Shown piece by piece: positions 53,340 through 62,620 of a DNA stretch of 64,000 bases. Location of the stretch: positions 558,001 through 622,000 of the forward strand of contig NZ_CP101154.1 of the NCBI RefSeq assembly GCF_024298905.1, written 5' to 3'. This DNA is from Natronomonas marina. GTDB taxonomy: Archaea > Halobacteriota > Halobacteria > Halobacteriales > Haloarculaceae. The position numbers and the translations under genes were made by a program. Every line of letters begins with the position of its first letter. Positions within the stretch are counted from its first letter, which is position 1. The notes under the pieces are model-generated. The model worked only from the letters and a program-made list of their open reading frames with translations. It had not been told where the DNA came from and searched no databases.

Positions 53340-54410
53340 GTGTCGCTGGTCTTCGGAATCGCGAGCGGCCCCGACCTGCTGCGACTGGTGGCGGTGCCGG
53401 TGCTCGGGTGGGCGGCCCTCAGGGACGTCCGGACTCGCCGGGTCCCCAACCGGGCGTGGCTCCCGCTTGTCGTCGTCGGCGTCGTCGCGCTGGCGTGGGA
53501 CGCGCTGCTGGTCGCCGGCACCCGTCGACAGACGCTGTTCGTGATCCGGGTACTGCTGTCGCTCGGACTCGTCGCGCCGCTGGGCTACGTCTTCTGGCGA
53601 CTCGGCGGCTTCGGGGGCGCCGACGCCAAGGCCGTCATGACGCTCGCCGTCGTGTTCCCCGCCAATCCGGCGTACTACCTGCCCGCCTCGGTCGTGACGG
53701 CGCTCGGCGGGGCGGTCCCGGCCGCCTATCCGACACAGACGGCCGCACTCGGCGTCTTTTCTCTGACCATCCTCTCGAACACGGTGCTGCTCGGGCTGGC
53801 GTACCCCCTGCTCCTGGCGTTGCGGAACCTGCCCCGCGGCGAGATTACGCCCGCGATGTTCGTCGGCCGGCCGGTCGCCGTCGACGAGATTCCCGGCGAG
53901 TACGGTCGGCTGCTGGAGACGCCGGCGGGGTTCACCCGCCGGGGGCTGGACGTCGACGCCCTGCGGATGTACCTGCGGTGGCGCGGCGTCGACCTCGCGG
54001 CGGTCCGGTCCGAGCCCGACCGGTACCGCCACCCGCTGCCGACCGAGCGGAACGACCCCGGCGACGGCTCCATCGTCGACGACGAGCGGGCGCTGACCGA
54101 CGGCGGTGAGACGGTGGTCGACACCGTCGACGCTCCCGGGCCGGCGACCGACGCCCGGGACGCCCAGGAGTCGGCCGTCCGCCCGCTCGATACGTGGGGC
54201 GCAGCGCGGTTCCTCGAGGAGCACCGCGCCTACGGCACCACGCCGGCGGAACTCCGGGAGGGGCTGGAGGTGCTCGTCGAGTCCGACCGCGAGACCGTCT
54301 GGCTGACCCCCGGCATCCCGTTCATCCTGCCGATGTTCGCCGGTCTGGTGGTGGCGCTGGGCTACGGCGACCTGCTGTTTGCGCTGCTGTCGGCGCTCGG
54401 GCTGGCCTGA
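53340..54410 (+). CDS. Prepilin peptidase (A24 family, FlaK/PibD-like)
   Basis: About 356 residues of membrane aspartic protease that removes signal peptides from archaellins and pilins. The first catalytic Asp is in [11 protein letters not shown], the second in [11 protein letters not shown] (GxGD-type). A long acidic cytosolic insert (about 190-310) separates it from the C-terminal helices. TATA-like TTTATAAT at 53309-53316 lies about 27 nt before the in-frame GTG at 53340, favoured here over ATG 53316 or GTG 53301. Confidence 0.85.
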   Translation: MSLVFGIASGPDLLRLVAVPVLGWAALRDVRTRRVPNRAWLPLVVVGVVALAWDALLVAGTRRQTLFVIRVLLSLGLVAPLGYVFWRLGGFGGADAKAVMTLAVVFPANPAYYLPASVVTALGGAVPAAYPTQTAALGVFSLTILSNTVLLGLAYPLLLALRNLPRGEITPAMFVGRPVAVDEIPGEYGRLLETPAGFTRRGLDVDALRMYLRWRGVDLAAVRSEPDRYRHPLPTERNDPGDGSIVDDERALTDGGETVVDTVDAPGPATDARDAQESAVRPLDTWGAARFLEEHRAYGTTPAELREGLEVLVESDRETVWLTPGIPFILPMFAGLVVALGYGDLLFALLSALGLA

Positions 54411-54465
54411 CCCTTTCGAGGGACCAACGAAAAGGCATATCCCCGCGAGCGACCCACGTCCGGCC

Positions 54466-54831
54466 ATGTCCGTCGACCTCGCCTTCGACGACGAGGGGCT
54501 GCTCCCCGCCGTCGCACAGGACGCCGACTCCGGCGACGTCCTCATGCTCGCGTACGTCTCCCGGGAGGCCCTCGAGCGGACCCGCGAGACCGGCTACGCA
54601 CACTACTACTCCCGGAGCCGAGAGGAACTCTGGAAGAAGGGCGCCACGAGCGGCCACACCCAGCGCGTCGAGGAGGTCCGCGTCGACTGCGACGGCGACG
54701 CCCTCCTGTACGTCGTCGAGCAGGACGGCGGCGCCTGTCACACCGGCCACGAGAGCTGTTTCCACCGGACCGTCGACGGCGACGTCGTCGGACAGCAGGT
54801 CTTCGACCCCGAGGATGTCTACGCCGAGTGA
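54466..54831 (+). CDS. hisI: Phosphoribosyl-AMP cyclohydrolase
   Basis: 121 residues, third step of histidine synthesis. [27 protein letters not shown] carries the metal-binding residues, and [13 protein letters not shown] the second zinc motif. Its end overlaps the next gene by 17 bases, so the two are coupled. Confidence 0.95.
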   Translation: MSVDLAFDDEGLLPAVAQDADSGDVLMLAYVSREALERTRETGYAHYYSRSREELWKKGATSGHTQRVEEVRVDCDGDALLYVVEQDGGACHTGHESCFHRTVDGDVVGQQVFDPEDVYAE

Positions 54832-55948
54832 CGACCCGGCCGCGGAACTGGCGGCCGCCGCCGACCGCCTCGAGCGCCTGGAGTCCGACCCGCCGGTCGA
54901 CCCCGAGGACGTCGACACGGTCGCCGACGCCTACGAGTCCGTCGCCCGCGTGCTGGACCGCTGGGAGGAACGGGCGACCGACTGGGACGACTTCGAGGGG
55001 TACGTCGAGTTCCGGGACGACCTCTCGGAGACGATGTCGTCGATTCCGGAGGACATCCCCGAGAGCGAGGCGTTCCTCGAGGCCGACGGTCACGTCAAGA
55101 CGGGCGGCGTCTCGAAGTCGCTGACGACCGACGACTTCGACGCCGCCCGCGAGGCGCTGGCGCCGGCCCGCGAGTACGCCGACTACCGCGACGACCTCGA
55201 AGACGCCCGGAGCCGCTACCGGACGGCCTACCGGCAGGCCGAGCGCCGCCGCCGCGAACTCGACGAGCGCATCGAGGAGTTACAGCGGGTCCGGCGACTC
55301 GGCGAGGCCGACCTCGACGCACCAGTCGAGCGGCTCCGGGAACCCATCGAGCGCTACGACGAGGCAGTGCGGGCGGCCTTCGCCGAGTTCCGCAAGGAGG
55401 CGCCCGCCCGCGAGTTCCTCGGGTTCGTCCGGACGGCGGCCGGCTACCCGCTGGTCGATTTCCGGGCGCCGCCGACGGAACTGTTCGAGTACGTCGACAG
55501 GGAGCCGGCCGGCGACCACACCGTGCCGGAACTGCTGGAGTACGCCGACTACTCGAAGTCGAAACTGGAGCACTACGTCGAGGACGCGAGCCTGCTGAAG
55601 CGCCGGGTGGCGACCAACCGGACGTACCTCGAGGACCTCTCGGCGGACCCGCTGTGTATCGGCTGGCCGCCGCCGGAGGTCGGGCGACTCCGGTTCCGGA
55701 CCGAGGAACTGCTCTCGGTCGTCGACCGGTTCGCCGGCGAGGAGACGACGCGGGCGCTCCGGGCGGTCTGCTCGCTGGCGCGGGACGACGAGTACGAACG
55801 GCTGCGGGAGAGCGCCGTCGCCCGCGCGGAACTGACACCCGAGGAGCGCGAACGGCTCCGATCCGGCGCGGTCGCGGAGGAACTCGAAAGCGCCCGCGAC
55901 CGGCGCGAGCGACTGGACGAGGCCCTCGAGGAGCACGACCCGCCCTGA
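54815..55948 (+). CDS. DUF7118-type coiled-coil protein
   Basis: 377 acidic residues with heptad-like helices at about 120-175 ([22 protein letters not shown]) and again near the C-terminus (ERRELAL-like repeats, [14 protein letters not shown]). No enzymatic motif seen. The start [12 protein letters not shown] lies inside the end of hisI. A haloarchaea-specific, uncharacterised family as far as I know. Confidence 0.82.
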   Translation: MSTPSDDPAAELAAAADRLERLESDPPVDPEDVDTVADAYESVARVLDRWEERATDWDDFEGYVEFRDDLSETMSSIPEDIPESEAFLEADGHVKTGGVSKSLTTDDFDAAREALAPAREYADYRDDLEDARSRYRTAYRQAERRRRELDERIEELQRVRRLGEADLDAPVERLREPIERYDEAVRAAFAEFRKEAPAREFLGFVRTAAGYPLVDFRAPPTELFEYVDREPAGDHTVPELLEYADYSKSKLEHYVEDASLLKRRVATNRTYLEDLSADPLCIGWPPPEVGRLRFRTEELLSVVDRFAGEETTRALRAVCSLARDDEYERLRESAVARAELTPEERERLRSGAVAEELESARDRRERLDEALEEHDPP

Positions 55949-55967
55949 GGGCCTGCCCCGAGTTCGG

Positions 55968-57344
55968 TCAGGCCGCCTCGCGGCCCGACTCCAGGGCCTC
56001 ACACATCCCCTCGAGGAGCGCCTCGGTCCGTGCCCGGTCGGGACCCTCGGCGTAGACGCGGACGAGCGGCTCGGTCCCGCTGGGGCGGGCGAGCACCCAC
56101 GCGTCGCCGTAGTCGAGGCGGTAGCCGTCGAGCGTCGTCACCTCGGCGTCGGCCTCGCGGGCGTAGGTCTCGGCCGCGCCCAACATGGCCTCTCGCTGGC
56201 CCGCGCCGTCGTACTCGAGGTTCGCCCGGGCGTTGACGTAGCCGCCGTGGGCGGCGGCGATCTCGCTCGCCGGCTGGTCGGCCACGAGCGCGAGAAAGCG
56301 GGCGGCGGTGTAGGCGCCGTCGCGGGCGATCCGGTAGCCCGGAAAGAGGATTCCGCCGTTGCCCTCGCCGGCGACGGGCACGTCGGCGCCCTCCGCGCGC
56401 AGTTCCCGTATCCGGGAGATGATGTAGGTGCTCCCGATGGGCGTCAACTCGAGGGTCGCACTGGCGGCGTCGACGGCGTCGACGAGCCGCTGGGAGACGT
56501 TGACCGCCGAGACGGCGACGTCGCCGTCGTCGAGTTCGTCGGCCGCGAGCGCGGCGAGGGCGGCGTCACCCTCGACGTGGCTGCCCGCCTCGTCGACGAA
56601 GATGGCCCGGTCGGCGTCGCCGTCGTGGGCGACCCCCAGGTCGGCGTCCGTCGAGCGGACGAGTCGCCGGAGGTCCGCGAGGTTCTCGGCGACGGGTTCG
56701 GGGTCCCGACCCGGGAAGTGGCCGTCGGGGGTCGCGTTGACCGTGTGGACGCGGCAGCCGAGTTCCCGGAAGAACCGCGGGCTGGTGAGACAGCCCGCGC
56801 CGTGGCCGGGGTCCAGAGCAATCGTCGGGTCGGCTGCCGCGATTCGCTCGCGGACGCCCTCGGCGGCCAGCCGTTCGAGCAACGCCTCGACGTAGGCGTC
56901 GCCGACGCCGTCGGCCGTGCGGTGGCCGCCGACGGCCTCGTAGTCCCGGAGCCGGAAGTCCTCCGCCAGCAGGCGCTCCTCGATTCGTTCGAGCGTCTCC
57001 TGGGACAGTTCGACGCCGTCCGCACCGACGAGTTTCACGCCGTTGTACTCGGGCGGGTTGTGACTCGCCGTGATGACGACGACGGGGACTCCCTCGCGTT
57101 CGGCGTACGCCTGTGCGCCGGGCGTCGGAACGACGCCGAGGCGGTGGACATCGCAGCCGACGCTACCGAGCGCGCTGGCGGCGGCGTCGGCGAACAGCCG
57201 GCCCGTCGTGCGGGTGTCGCGGGCAAGTCCGACGGCCTCGGCGTCCAGCACGGTGCCGGCCGAGGCGGCGATCCGCCCGACGAACGGCGGCGTCAGCTCC
57301 GTGCCGGCCACGCCACGGACGCCGCTGGACCCGAACACTTGCAT
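55968..57344 (-). CDS. glmM: Phosphoglucosamine mutase/phosphomannomutase family enzyme
   Basis: 458 residues. Phosphoserine loop ITASHNPPEYNG with S94, metal loop DGDADRAIF, sugar-binding GEGNGGILFPG and the C-terminal phosphate loop RPSGTEPLVRVYAE. Archaeal members interconvert hexose(amine)-1- and -6-phosphates for nucleotide-sugar synthesis; exact specificity is uncertain. Start MQVFGSSGVRG is the family N-terminus. Confidence 0.9.
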   Translation of the reverse strand: MQVFGSSGVRGVAGTELTPPFVGRIAASAGTVLDAEAVGLARDTRTTGRLFADAAASALGSVGCDVHRLGVVPTPGAQAYAEREGVPVVVITASHNPPEYNGVKLVGADGVELSQETLERIEERLLAEDFRLRDYEAVGGHRTADGVGDAYVEALLERLAAEGVRERIAAADPTIALDPGHGAGCLTSPRFFRELGCRVHTVNATPDGHFPGRDPEPVAENLADLRRLVRSTDADLGVAHDGDADRAIFVDEAGSHVEGDAALAALAADELDDGDVAVSAVNVSQRLVDAVDAASATLELTPIGSTYIISRIRELRAEGADVPVAGEGNGGILFPGYRIARDGAYTAARFLALVADQPASEIAAAHGGYVNARANLEYDGAGQREAMLGAAETYAREADAEVTTLDGYRLDYGDAWVLARPSGTEPLVRVYAEGPDRARTEALLEGMCEALESGREAA

Positions 57345-57492
57345 GCGCGGCCCTTCGTGGGCCGCCGGCAAAGGGATACCGACACGGGGCGACCAGGTCG
57401 GCTGGAGGGAGGCGTCAGCGGGGTGCAGTTCCCTCTGGTTCCGGAGTCACCTTCAGATTACGTCCCCGGACGTGTTTCGACCTCTCGGACAG

Positions 57493-57528
57493 GTTTCGCC
57501 CCTCGAAACACCGATCGGGGGGTAATTT
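57493..57528 (+). promoter_or_regulatory. Promoter with palindrome upstream of the FilR1-like regulator
   Basis: GTTTCG (57493-57498) and CGAAAC (57504-57509) form an inverted repeat around CCCCT, about 12 nt before a TATA-like TAATTTAA (57523-57530). The TATA is itself flanked symmetrically by GGGGG and CCCCC. The ATG at 57556 is at leaderless distance. A plausible autoregulatory site. Confidence 0.5.
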
Positions 57529-57555
57529 AACCCCCGCGACCGATAGGGCGAAGCG

Positions 57556-58320
57556 ATGACCGGAGCCCACGGGGAGGCCCCGCCGTTCTACGACGTCCTC
57601 AGGAAGCGCGCGCCGGTGCTCGAGGCGCTCGCCGACGGGCCGCTGACACAGCGGGCTCTCCGGGACGCGCTGGGGGTCTCCCGCTCGACGGTCTACAAGG
57701 CGCTGCAGGACCTGGAGGCGGCCGGACTGGTCGCGCCCTGCGAGGCGGGCTACCGGTTGACGGGACTGGGCCGGCTGGCGTGGCGGCGCCACGACGCCTA
57801 CCTCTCGCGGCTGGACCGCCTGGCGGCCGCCGGCCGGCTCCTCGAGACGGTCCCGCCCGACCACCACCTGCCGCTTCGGCTGTTCGAACACGGACGCGTC
57901 CACGTTCCGGGCCGACACGCCCCCGAGCGGCCGCTCGACCGGCTCGAGGAGCGCGCCAAGGGCGCCGAGCGTCTCCGCTGTCTCTCGCCGTCCGGGATGC
58001 CGCGGTACTTCGAGAAGATCCACGAACGGGTCCTCGATGGCCAACAGACCGCGACGCTCGTTCTGGAACCGCCCGCCACGGACCGACTCGAGAGCGATTA
58101 CGACGACTACGAGACTGCGAGCCGGGAGCCGAACATGGAGATACGGGCCGTCGACGGCGAAATACCCTTCGCGCTAGTGCTGTTCGACGACGACGAACTC
58201 GGCTTCTTCGGCTACGAGGAGGGCGTCCTCGTCGGCGCGGTCTTCGCCGACGACGCGTCGGTCCTCCGGTGGGGACGGCGGGTCTTCGAGCGGTACCGCG
58301 ACCGGTCGGAACCGACATAA
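57556..58320 (+). CDS. Winged-helix regulator with FilR1-like domain
   Basis: 254 residues. An N-terminal helix-turn-helix (LTQRALRDALGVSRSTVYKALQDLEAAGLV) is followed by a C-terminal domain ending in IPFALVLFDDDELGFFGYEEG, typical of methanogen FilR1-related regulators spread among haloarchaea. Ligand unknown. A palindrome upstream may be its own operator. Confidence 0.85.
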   Translation: MTGAHGEAPPFYDVLRKRAPVLEALADGPLTQRALRDALGVSRSTVYKALQDLEAAGLVAPCEAGYRLTGLGRLAWRRHDAYLSRLDRLAAAGRLLETVPPDHHLPLRLFEHGRVHVPGRHAPERPLDRLEERAKGAERLRCLSPSGMPRYFEKIHERVLDGQQTATLVLEPPATDRLESDYDDYETASREPNMEIRAVDGEIPFALVLFDDDELGFFGYEEGVLVGAVFADDASVLRWGRRVFERYRDRSEPT

Positions 58321-58352
58321 ACGCTTTCGAGGCTCCGCCGCCGAGCGAAGGT

Positions 58353-59132
58353 ATGAGCGACGAGGACATCAGCCTCGACGAGAAGCGCGTCTACGCCGAC
58401 CGCGAGGGCGCCACCACGGCGTTCCTCGCCACCGGTGCCGGCGTCGCGCGCGTCGAGGTCTCGGCGGACATCGTCGGCGAGTTCGCCCTCCGAGAGCGGT
58501 GTACCGCACGCGACGTCGTCGCCGACGACGGCCGCCTCGCCGTCGCCACGACCGAGGACGTCCTCGTCGGGACGGGCGAGGGCTTCGAGGCGACCGGCTT
58601 CGGTCCCGCCGACGCCGTCGGCTACCACAATGGGCTGCTCGCGGCCGGCGAGGGGCGACTCGCCCGCTACGAGGACGGCTGGGAGACGCTGGCCCACGTC
58701 GGCGACGTCCGGGCCATCGACGGCGACATGGTCGCGGCCGCCGACGGGATCTACCGTCTGGACGGCACCCACGTCGGGCTCGACGCGGTCGACGACGTGA
58801 CGACGGCGGGCGGCCCGCTCGCTGCCACCGCCACCGGGCTCTACTACCTCGCCAACGGCTGGATGACCGCCCTCGAAGGGGCGTTCCGCGTCGTCGACAG
58901 CGACGGGGGTCGGGCCCACGCTGCAACCGCCGACGCGCTGTACGAGCGCGAGGCTGTCGACGGCGAGTGGGCCGAAATCGAGTTGCCGGTCGAGGAGGCC
59001 GTCGCGGGCGTCGCCTACGCCGACGCGACCTACGTCGTCACCGAATCGGGGACGTTCCTGGCGAACGCGGGCGACGGCTGGCGGCACCGCTCGCTCGGGC
59101 TGCCGGCGGTCGCGGGCGTCGCCGTTCCCTAG
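58353..59132 (+). CDS. HVO_0234-type beta-propeller protein
   Basis: 259 acidic residues with repeated short blades (VADDGRLAVATTEDVLVGTGE; GLLAAGEGRLARYEDGWETL; GPLAATATGLYYLANGW; ATYVVTESGTFLANAGDGW), reading as a seven-bladed-like propeller. The N-terminal DEKRVYADREGATTAF matches the haloarchaeal family. Probably an interaction scaffold; role unknown. Convergent with the DUF373 gene, overlapping by 4 bases. Confidence 0.8.
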   Translation: MSDEDISLDEKRVYADREGATTAFLATGAGVARVEVSADIVGEFALRERCTARDVVADDGRLAVATTEDVLVGTGEGFEATGFGPADAVGYHNGLLAAGEGRLARYEDGWETLAHVGDVRAIDGDMVAAADGIYRLDGTHVGLDAVDDVTTAGGPLAATATGLYYLANGWMTALEGAFRVVDSDGGRAHAATADALYEREAVDGEWAEIELPVEEAVAGVAYADATYVVTESGTFLANAGDGWRHRSLGLPAVAGVAVP

Positions 59133-60208
59133 CCGACGATTTCGGAGTCCCGCCCGGGCGGGTATCGCTCCTCGACCACGGCGAAGGCGAGCGTGCTGGC
59201 CAGCCCCAGGAGCGTCCCGGCCGTCAGCATCACGGCGAGATACGACAGGTCCACGATCCCCAGGAAGAAGGCCGTGAGTCCGTGGAGAACCACGGCGATG
59301 GCGACGACGTAGAACGGCGCGTTGAGGTAGCGCCACCGGAAGCCGCCCTCGAGGTACTCGTCGGTGATGCGGCCCAGGGCGACGACGACGCCGGCGGCGG
59401 CGACCCACTGGACGGCGCCGTAGACGAACGCGACCGTCGCGCCGAGCGGGGCCGGATCGGGGTCGGCGCCGACGGCTTCGAGGCCGCCGACGCCGCCGAC
59501 GGCGACCAGCGCGGCGCCGACGACGGAGGTGATGAGCTGGACCCGGCCGGTGAACAGGCCGACGCGGACCCGCTCCAGCAGGTCGTCGATGGCTTCCTCG
59601 AGTCCGAGACCGCGAAAGAGGATGTAGAGGCCGAGCAGCGCCGAGATGACGCCGAGCGTCGACCCCGGCAACCCCAGTTCGTCGGCGACGATGGCGACCG
59701 GATAGATGAGAAGCAGGATACCGAGCGGAATGAGGATGGTGCCACGGGTCTCCGGGTCGGCGAGCACCTGCTTGAACGTGTAGTACATCGATTCGAGGTC
59801 CTGTGCCTGCCGGACGACGACGCGGCGGACGCCGTCGATGGGCACCCGCGAGCGGATGACCGGCAGCACCGACTCGTCCTGTGCGCCGTCGGTGACGACC
59901 AGGGCGCGGACGTCCTCGCCGGTCGACAGCGACGCCAGCACGGTGTCGACCTCGTCGCCGACCTTCCGGTTGGCCGAGACGTCGGCCGTGGCGGTCCCGG
60001 TCACGACCGCGACCTCGACGGTCTCGTCGTCGATCCGGTCGGCGAGGTGGACGCCCTGGAAGCAGACGTTCACGTCGGAGTCCTCGGGGTCGGCGTTCGC
60101 CAGCGCGACGGCGGCGGCCTCGACGGCGTCGCGGCCGACGACGGGCGTCTCGAACTCCGTCTTGCGGCCGAGGTCGTCGTCGAGGTCGACACAGAGGACC
60201 AGGAGCAT
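59129..60208 (-). CDS. DUF373 family membrane protein
   Basis: 359 residues. The soluble N-terminal half opens with LLVLCVDLDDDLGRKT and contains ALVVTDGAQDESVLP and VRRVVVRQAQDLESMYY, which define DUF373; the C-terminal half has about six membrane helices. Widespread in archaea, function unknown. TATA-like box upstream of 60208 not obvious. Confidence 0.88.
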   Translation of the reverse strand: MLLVLCVDLDDDLGRKTEFETPVVGRDAVEAAAVALANADPEDSDVNVCFQGVHLADRIDDETVEVAVVTGTATADVSANRKVGDEVDTVLASLSTGEDVRALVVTDGAQDESVLPVIRSRVPIDGVRRVVVRQAQDLESMYYTFKQVLADPETRGTILIPLGILLLIYPVAIVADELGLPGSTLGVISALLGLYILFRGLGLEEAIDDLLERVRVGLFTGRVQLITSVVGAALVAVGGVGGLEAVGADPDPAPLGATVAFVYGAVQWVAAAGVVVALGRITDEYLEGGFRWRYLNAPFYVVAIAVVLHGLTAFFLGIVDLSYLAVMLTAGTLLGLASTLAFAVVEERYPPGRDSEIVG

Positions 60209-60258
60209 CGGTCGTCGTACGTGGATTGCTCGCGGCGGGTTAAGTCATTTCTCCCCGT

Positions 60259-60915
60259 TCAGGCGGGTTCGACGGCCCCCATCAGCCGCCGGACGGTCGA
60301 CTCCCGGCGGCCGAACGCCTGCGGGTGGACCGAAAGCGTGACCAGGAAGTCGCCGCCGACCTCGACCGCCCCGCTCACGTAGAGGTGGACGTCGACCGGC
60401 CGACCGACCGCGAGCAGTTGGGCCTCGGCGTCGAAGCGGGTCACCGTGGTCCCGCTGCCGGCGACCGTCCAGGCGTAGTTCTCCCGGGCACCCGCGACGT
60501 CGAACTCGTCGTAGCGCTCCTGGACCAGTTCGGCGAGTTCGGCCGTCGACATCCCCGCGACCGGGTTGTACTCCCGCCCGAGGAGTCGGACCTTCGGCGT
60601 GGCCAGTGCCGCGAAGACGGCCGCCTGGATGCGCCGGCCCAGCAGGTCCAACTCGACGGCGCGGTCGTACTCGGCGACGACGTTCGTCACGTCGACGGTC
60701 CGCCCGATGCCGTACCACTCGAATCGCTGCGAGACGGTCGAGTCGTCGGTCCGGTGGTGGGTGTAGCCGGTCTCGACCTGAACGCGCTCGGGCAGCGTGG
60801 CCCCGCTCGCGGCGAAGGCGGCCCCCTCGGCGGTCAGTCGGCCGGTACAGCCCGCGAGCGCCCCGGTCGCGGCCGTCCCGGCGGCGGCCAGGAACGAACG
60901 GCGCGTCGGTCGCAT
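60259..60915 (-). CDS. DUF6517-type Tat lipoprotein
   Basis: 218 residues. Twin-arginine signal TRRSFLAAAGTAATGALAGC with lipobox LAGC at 20-23, so a folded, lipid-anchored extracellular protein. The rest, including HHRTDDSTVSQRFEWYGI and NPVAGMSTAELAELVQERYDEF, resembles haloarchaeal DUF6517. Function unknown. Confidence 0.82.
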   Translation of the reverse strand: MRPTRRSFLAAAGTAATGALAGCTGRLTAEGAAFAASGATLPERVQVETGYTHHRTDDSTVSQRFEWYGIGRTVDVTNVVAEYDRAVELDLLGRRIQAAVFAALATPKVRLLGREYNPVAGMSTAELAELVQERYDEFDVAGARENYAWTVAGSGTTVTRFDAEAQLLAVGRPVDVHLYVSGAVEVGGDFLVTLSVHPQAFGRRESTVRRLMGAVEPA

Positions 60916-61071
60916 ACCGGGAGGCAGGCGGTCGTCGGGTTTGAGTCCGTCGGTGCCCCGAACGCCCGGCACCGTCGGGCGTCGGCCGCCGGCGCTCCCG
61001 GACGGCTTCGACCGGAGACGGCCACGGAACGCACGACTTTTCCTGCTGGGGCGGGAAACGTCTGTCAACGA

Positions 61072-62064
61072 ATGATTTCGAAGGGCTGTGAACAGTGCGC
61101 CGTCGGGGGGAAGATGGTGCTGTTCGTCTACGGCTACTGTGACCAGCGCGACTGCTTCTACTGTCCGCTCGGCGAGAACCGCAAGAACGTCGGGCAGGTG
61201 TACGCCAACGAGCGGCCCGTCGAGTCCGACGAAGACGTCATCGAGGAGGCGAAACGGATGGACGCGCTGGGGTCGTCCATCACCGGCGGCGAACCGCAGG
61301 AGGTGCTGGAGCGGACCTGTCACTACCTCGAACTCCTGAAAGACGAGTTCGGCGCCGACCACCACACCCACCTCTACACGGGCATCACGGGCGGCCGCGA
61401 GAACATGCGCCGACTGTCGGCGGCCGGTCTCGACGAGATACGGTTTCACCCGCCCTACGAGCAGTGGGGCGAGTTGCACGGCACCGAGTGGGAGGACATC
61501 CTCTATATCGCCCGCGAGGAGGGCCTGACGCCGGCCTTCGAGATACCGGGCATCCGCGCCGAAGAGGAGTTCCTCGACTTTCTCGACGAGGGCGCCGCCG
61601 ACTTCTGTAACATCAACGAGTTCGAGATGTCGGACGGCAACTACCGGCGGATGCAGGAGGCCGGCTTCGAGTTGAAGGACGACCACATGTCCGCCGTCGA
61701 GGGCAGCCACGACATCCTCGAGACGATGGGCGACCACGAGAAGGTCTACTTCTGTACGAGCGTCTTCAAGGACGCCGCCCAGCACCGCTCGCGGCTCAAG
61801 CGGATGGCCAGGAACATCCGCCGCGAGTTCGACGAGATAACCGACGACGGCACGCTCGTCTACGGCAAGACCTGGACGACCGAGCGCCGCCTCGAGGAAC
61901 TGGGCATCCCCGAGTCGTACTACACCGTCAAGTCCGACCACGTCGAGTTGGCGTGGTGGCTGTTAGAGGAGATGGTCGAGGACGGCGACGTCGACGAGGG
62001 CGAGATCGTCGAGCAGTACCCCACCTACGACGGGACGGTCGTCGAGCGGACGCCGCTGGCGTAG
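61072..62064 (+). CDS. Radical SAM protein with CX4CX2C cluster motif
   Basis: 330 residues. The iron-sulfur site is C23-DQRD-C28-FY-C31, that is CX4CX2C instead of the common CX3CX2C, with a second cysteine pair C6/C9 ahead. The GGEP loop (TGGEPQEV) binds SAM. Further conserved blocks are HLYTGITGGRENMRRL, EIRFHPP and FCNINEFEMSDGNY. Similar to pyruvate-formate-lyase-activating-like proteins of archaea; substrate unknown. Confidence 0.85.
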   Translation: MISKGCEQCAVGGKMVLFVYGYCDQRDCFYCPLGENRKNVGQVYANERPVESDEDVIEEAKRMDALGSSITGGEPQEVLERTCHYLELLKDEFGADHHTHLYTGITGGRENMRRLSAAGLDEIRFHPPYEQWGELHGTEWEDILYIAREEGLTPAFEIPGIRAEEEFLDFLDEGAADFCNINEFEMSDGNYRRMQEAGFELKDDHMSAVEGSHDILETMGDHEKVYFCTSVFKDAAQHRSRLKRMARNIRREFDEITDDGTLVYGKTWTTERRLEELGIPESYYTVKSDHVELAWWLLEEMVEDGDVDEGEIVEQYPTYDGTVVERTPLA

Positions 62065-62149
62065 CGGTCGGGCGCGGCCGTCTTTTTCGTCGACGTTCGG
62101 AAGGCGCCCGTGGCGTCTTCCCCAGCCCATCAGAAGTGCCGTGCGCTTG

Positions 62150-62525
62150 TAACCGACCCCTCCCTACTTCGCTCGGTCTTGCGACCTCGCTCGTTGAGGG
62201 AGGGGCTTTGATGTGGGACTCGCCGTCAATTGTCGCCGGGGAGGAAGGTCGTTCCTCACCCGTACCGAACGACCGTCGGGGTCAACATCCCCACCATTCG
62301 GGGGCCGGGCTACTGCGGCCCGTGATACCGGCGACGTGTGCGCAGCGGTATCACTAGGCACTGGTATGGTTGCCCCCGGAAAAAGTGTATCGGGTGGCGA
62401 GTCGAACAGCAGCAACAACGGTACCTGATTCCCAGCGTGTCGGCTTCCTCCCCGGCCTACTCGCGTCGTCCTTCCGACTGGCGTCGGAAGTCCTCGCTTC
62501 TTGAGGCCGGAGGCTCCGCCTCGAA
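62150..62525 (-). mobile_element. tnpB-less deletion derivative of the IS1341-type element
   Basis: The minus-strand left end (from 62525) shares TTCGAGGCGGAGCCTCC, a CTTCCGA/TCGGAAG hairpin, GCGAGTAGGCCGGGGAGGA and GAAGCCGACAC with the element at 46651. The right end shares CACATCAAAGCCCCTCCCT and the nine-base arms (62157-62165 with 62197-62205). Just before the right end, AATGGTGGGGATGTTGA matches the last codons of tnpB (47970-48121 region). Nearly all of tnpB is gone, leaving a MITE-like copy that still has the scaffold-RNA region. Confidence 0.7.
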
Positions 62526-62620
62526 ACCGCTGAGGACGTTCTCGCGCGGAGGTGTCGTCGCCGCGACCCCGAGGCGGAAAAATGTTGGATTGCACCGTGG
62601 TCGAACGGGCGCCCCCGAAG

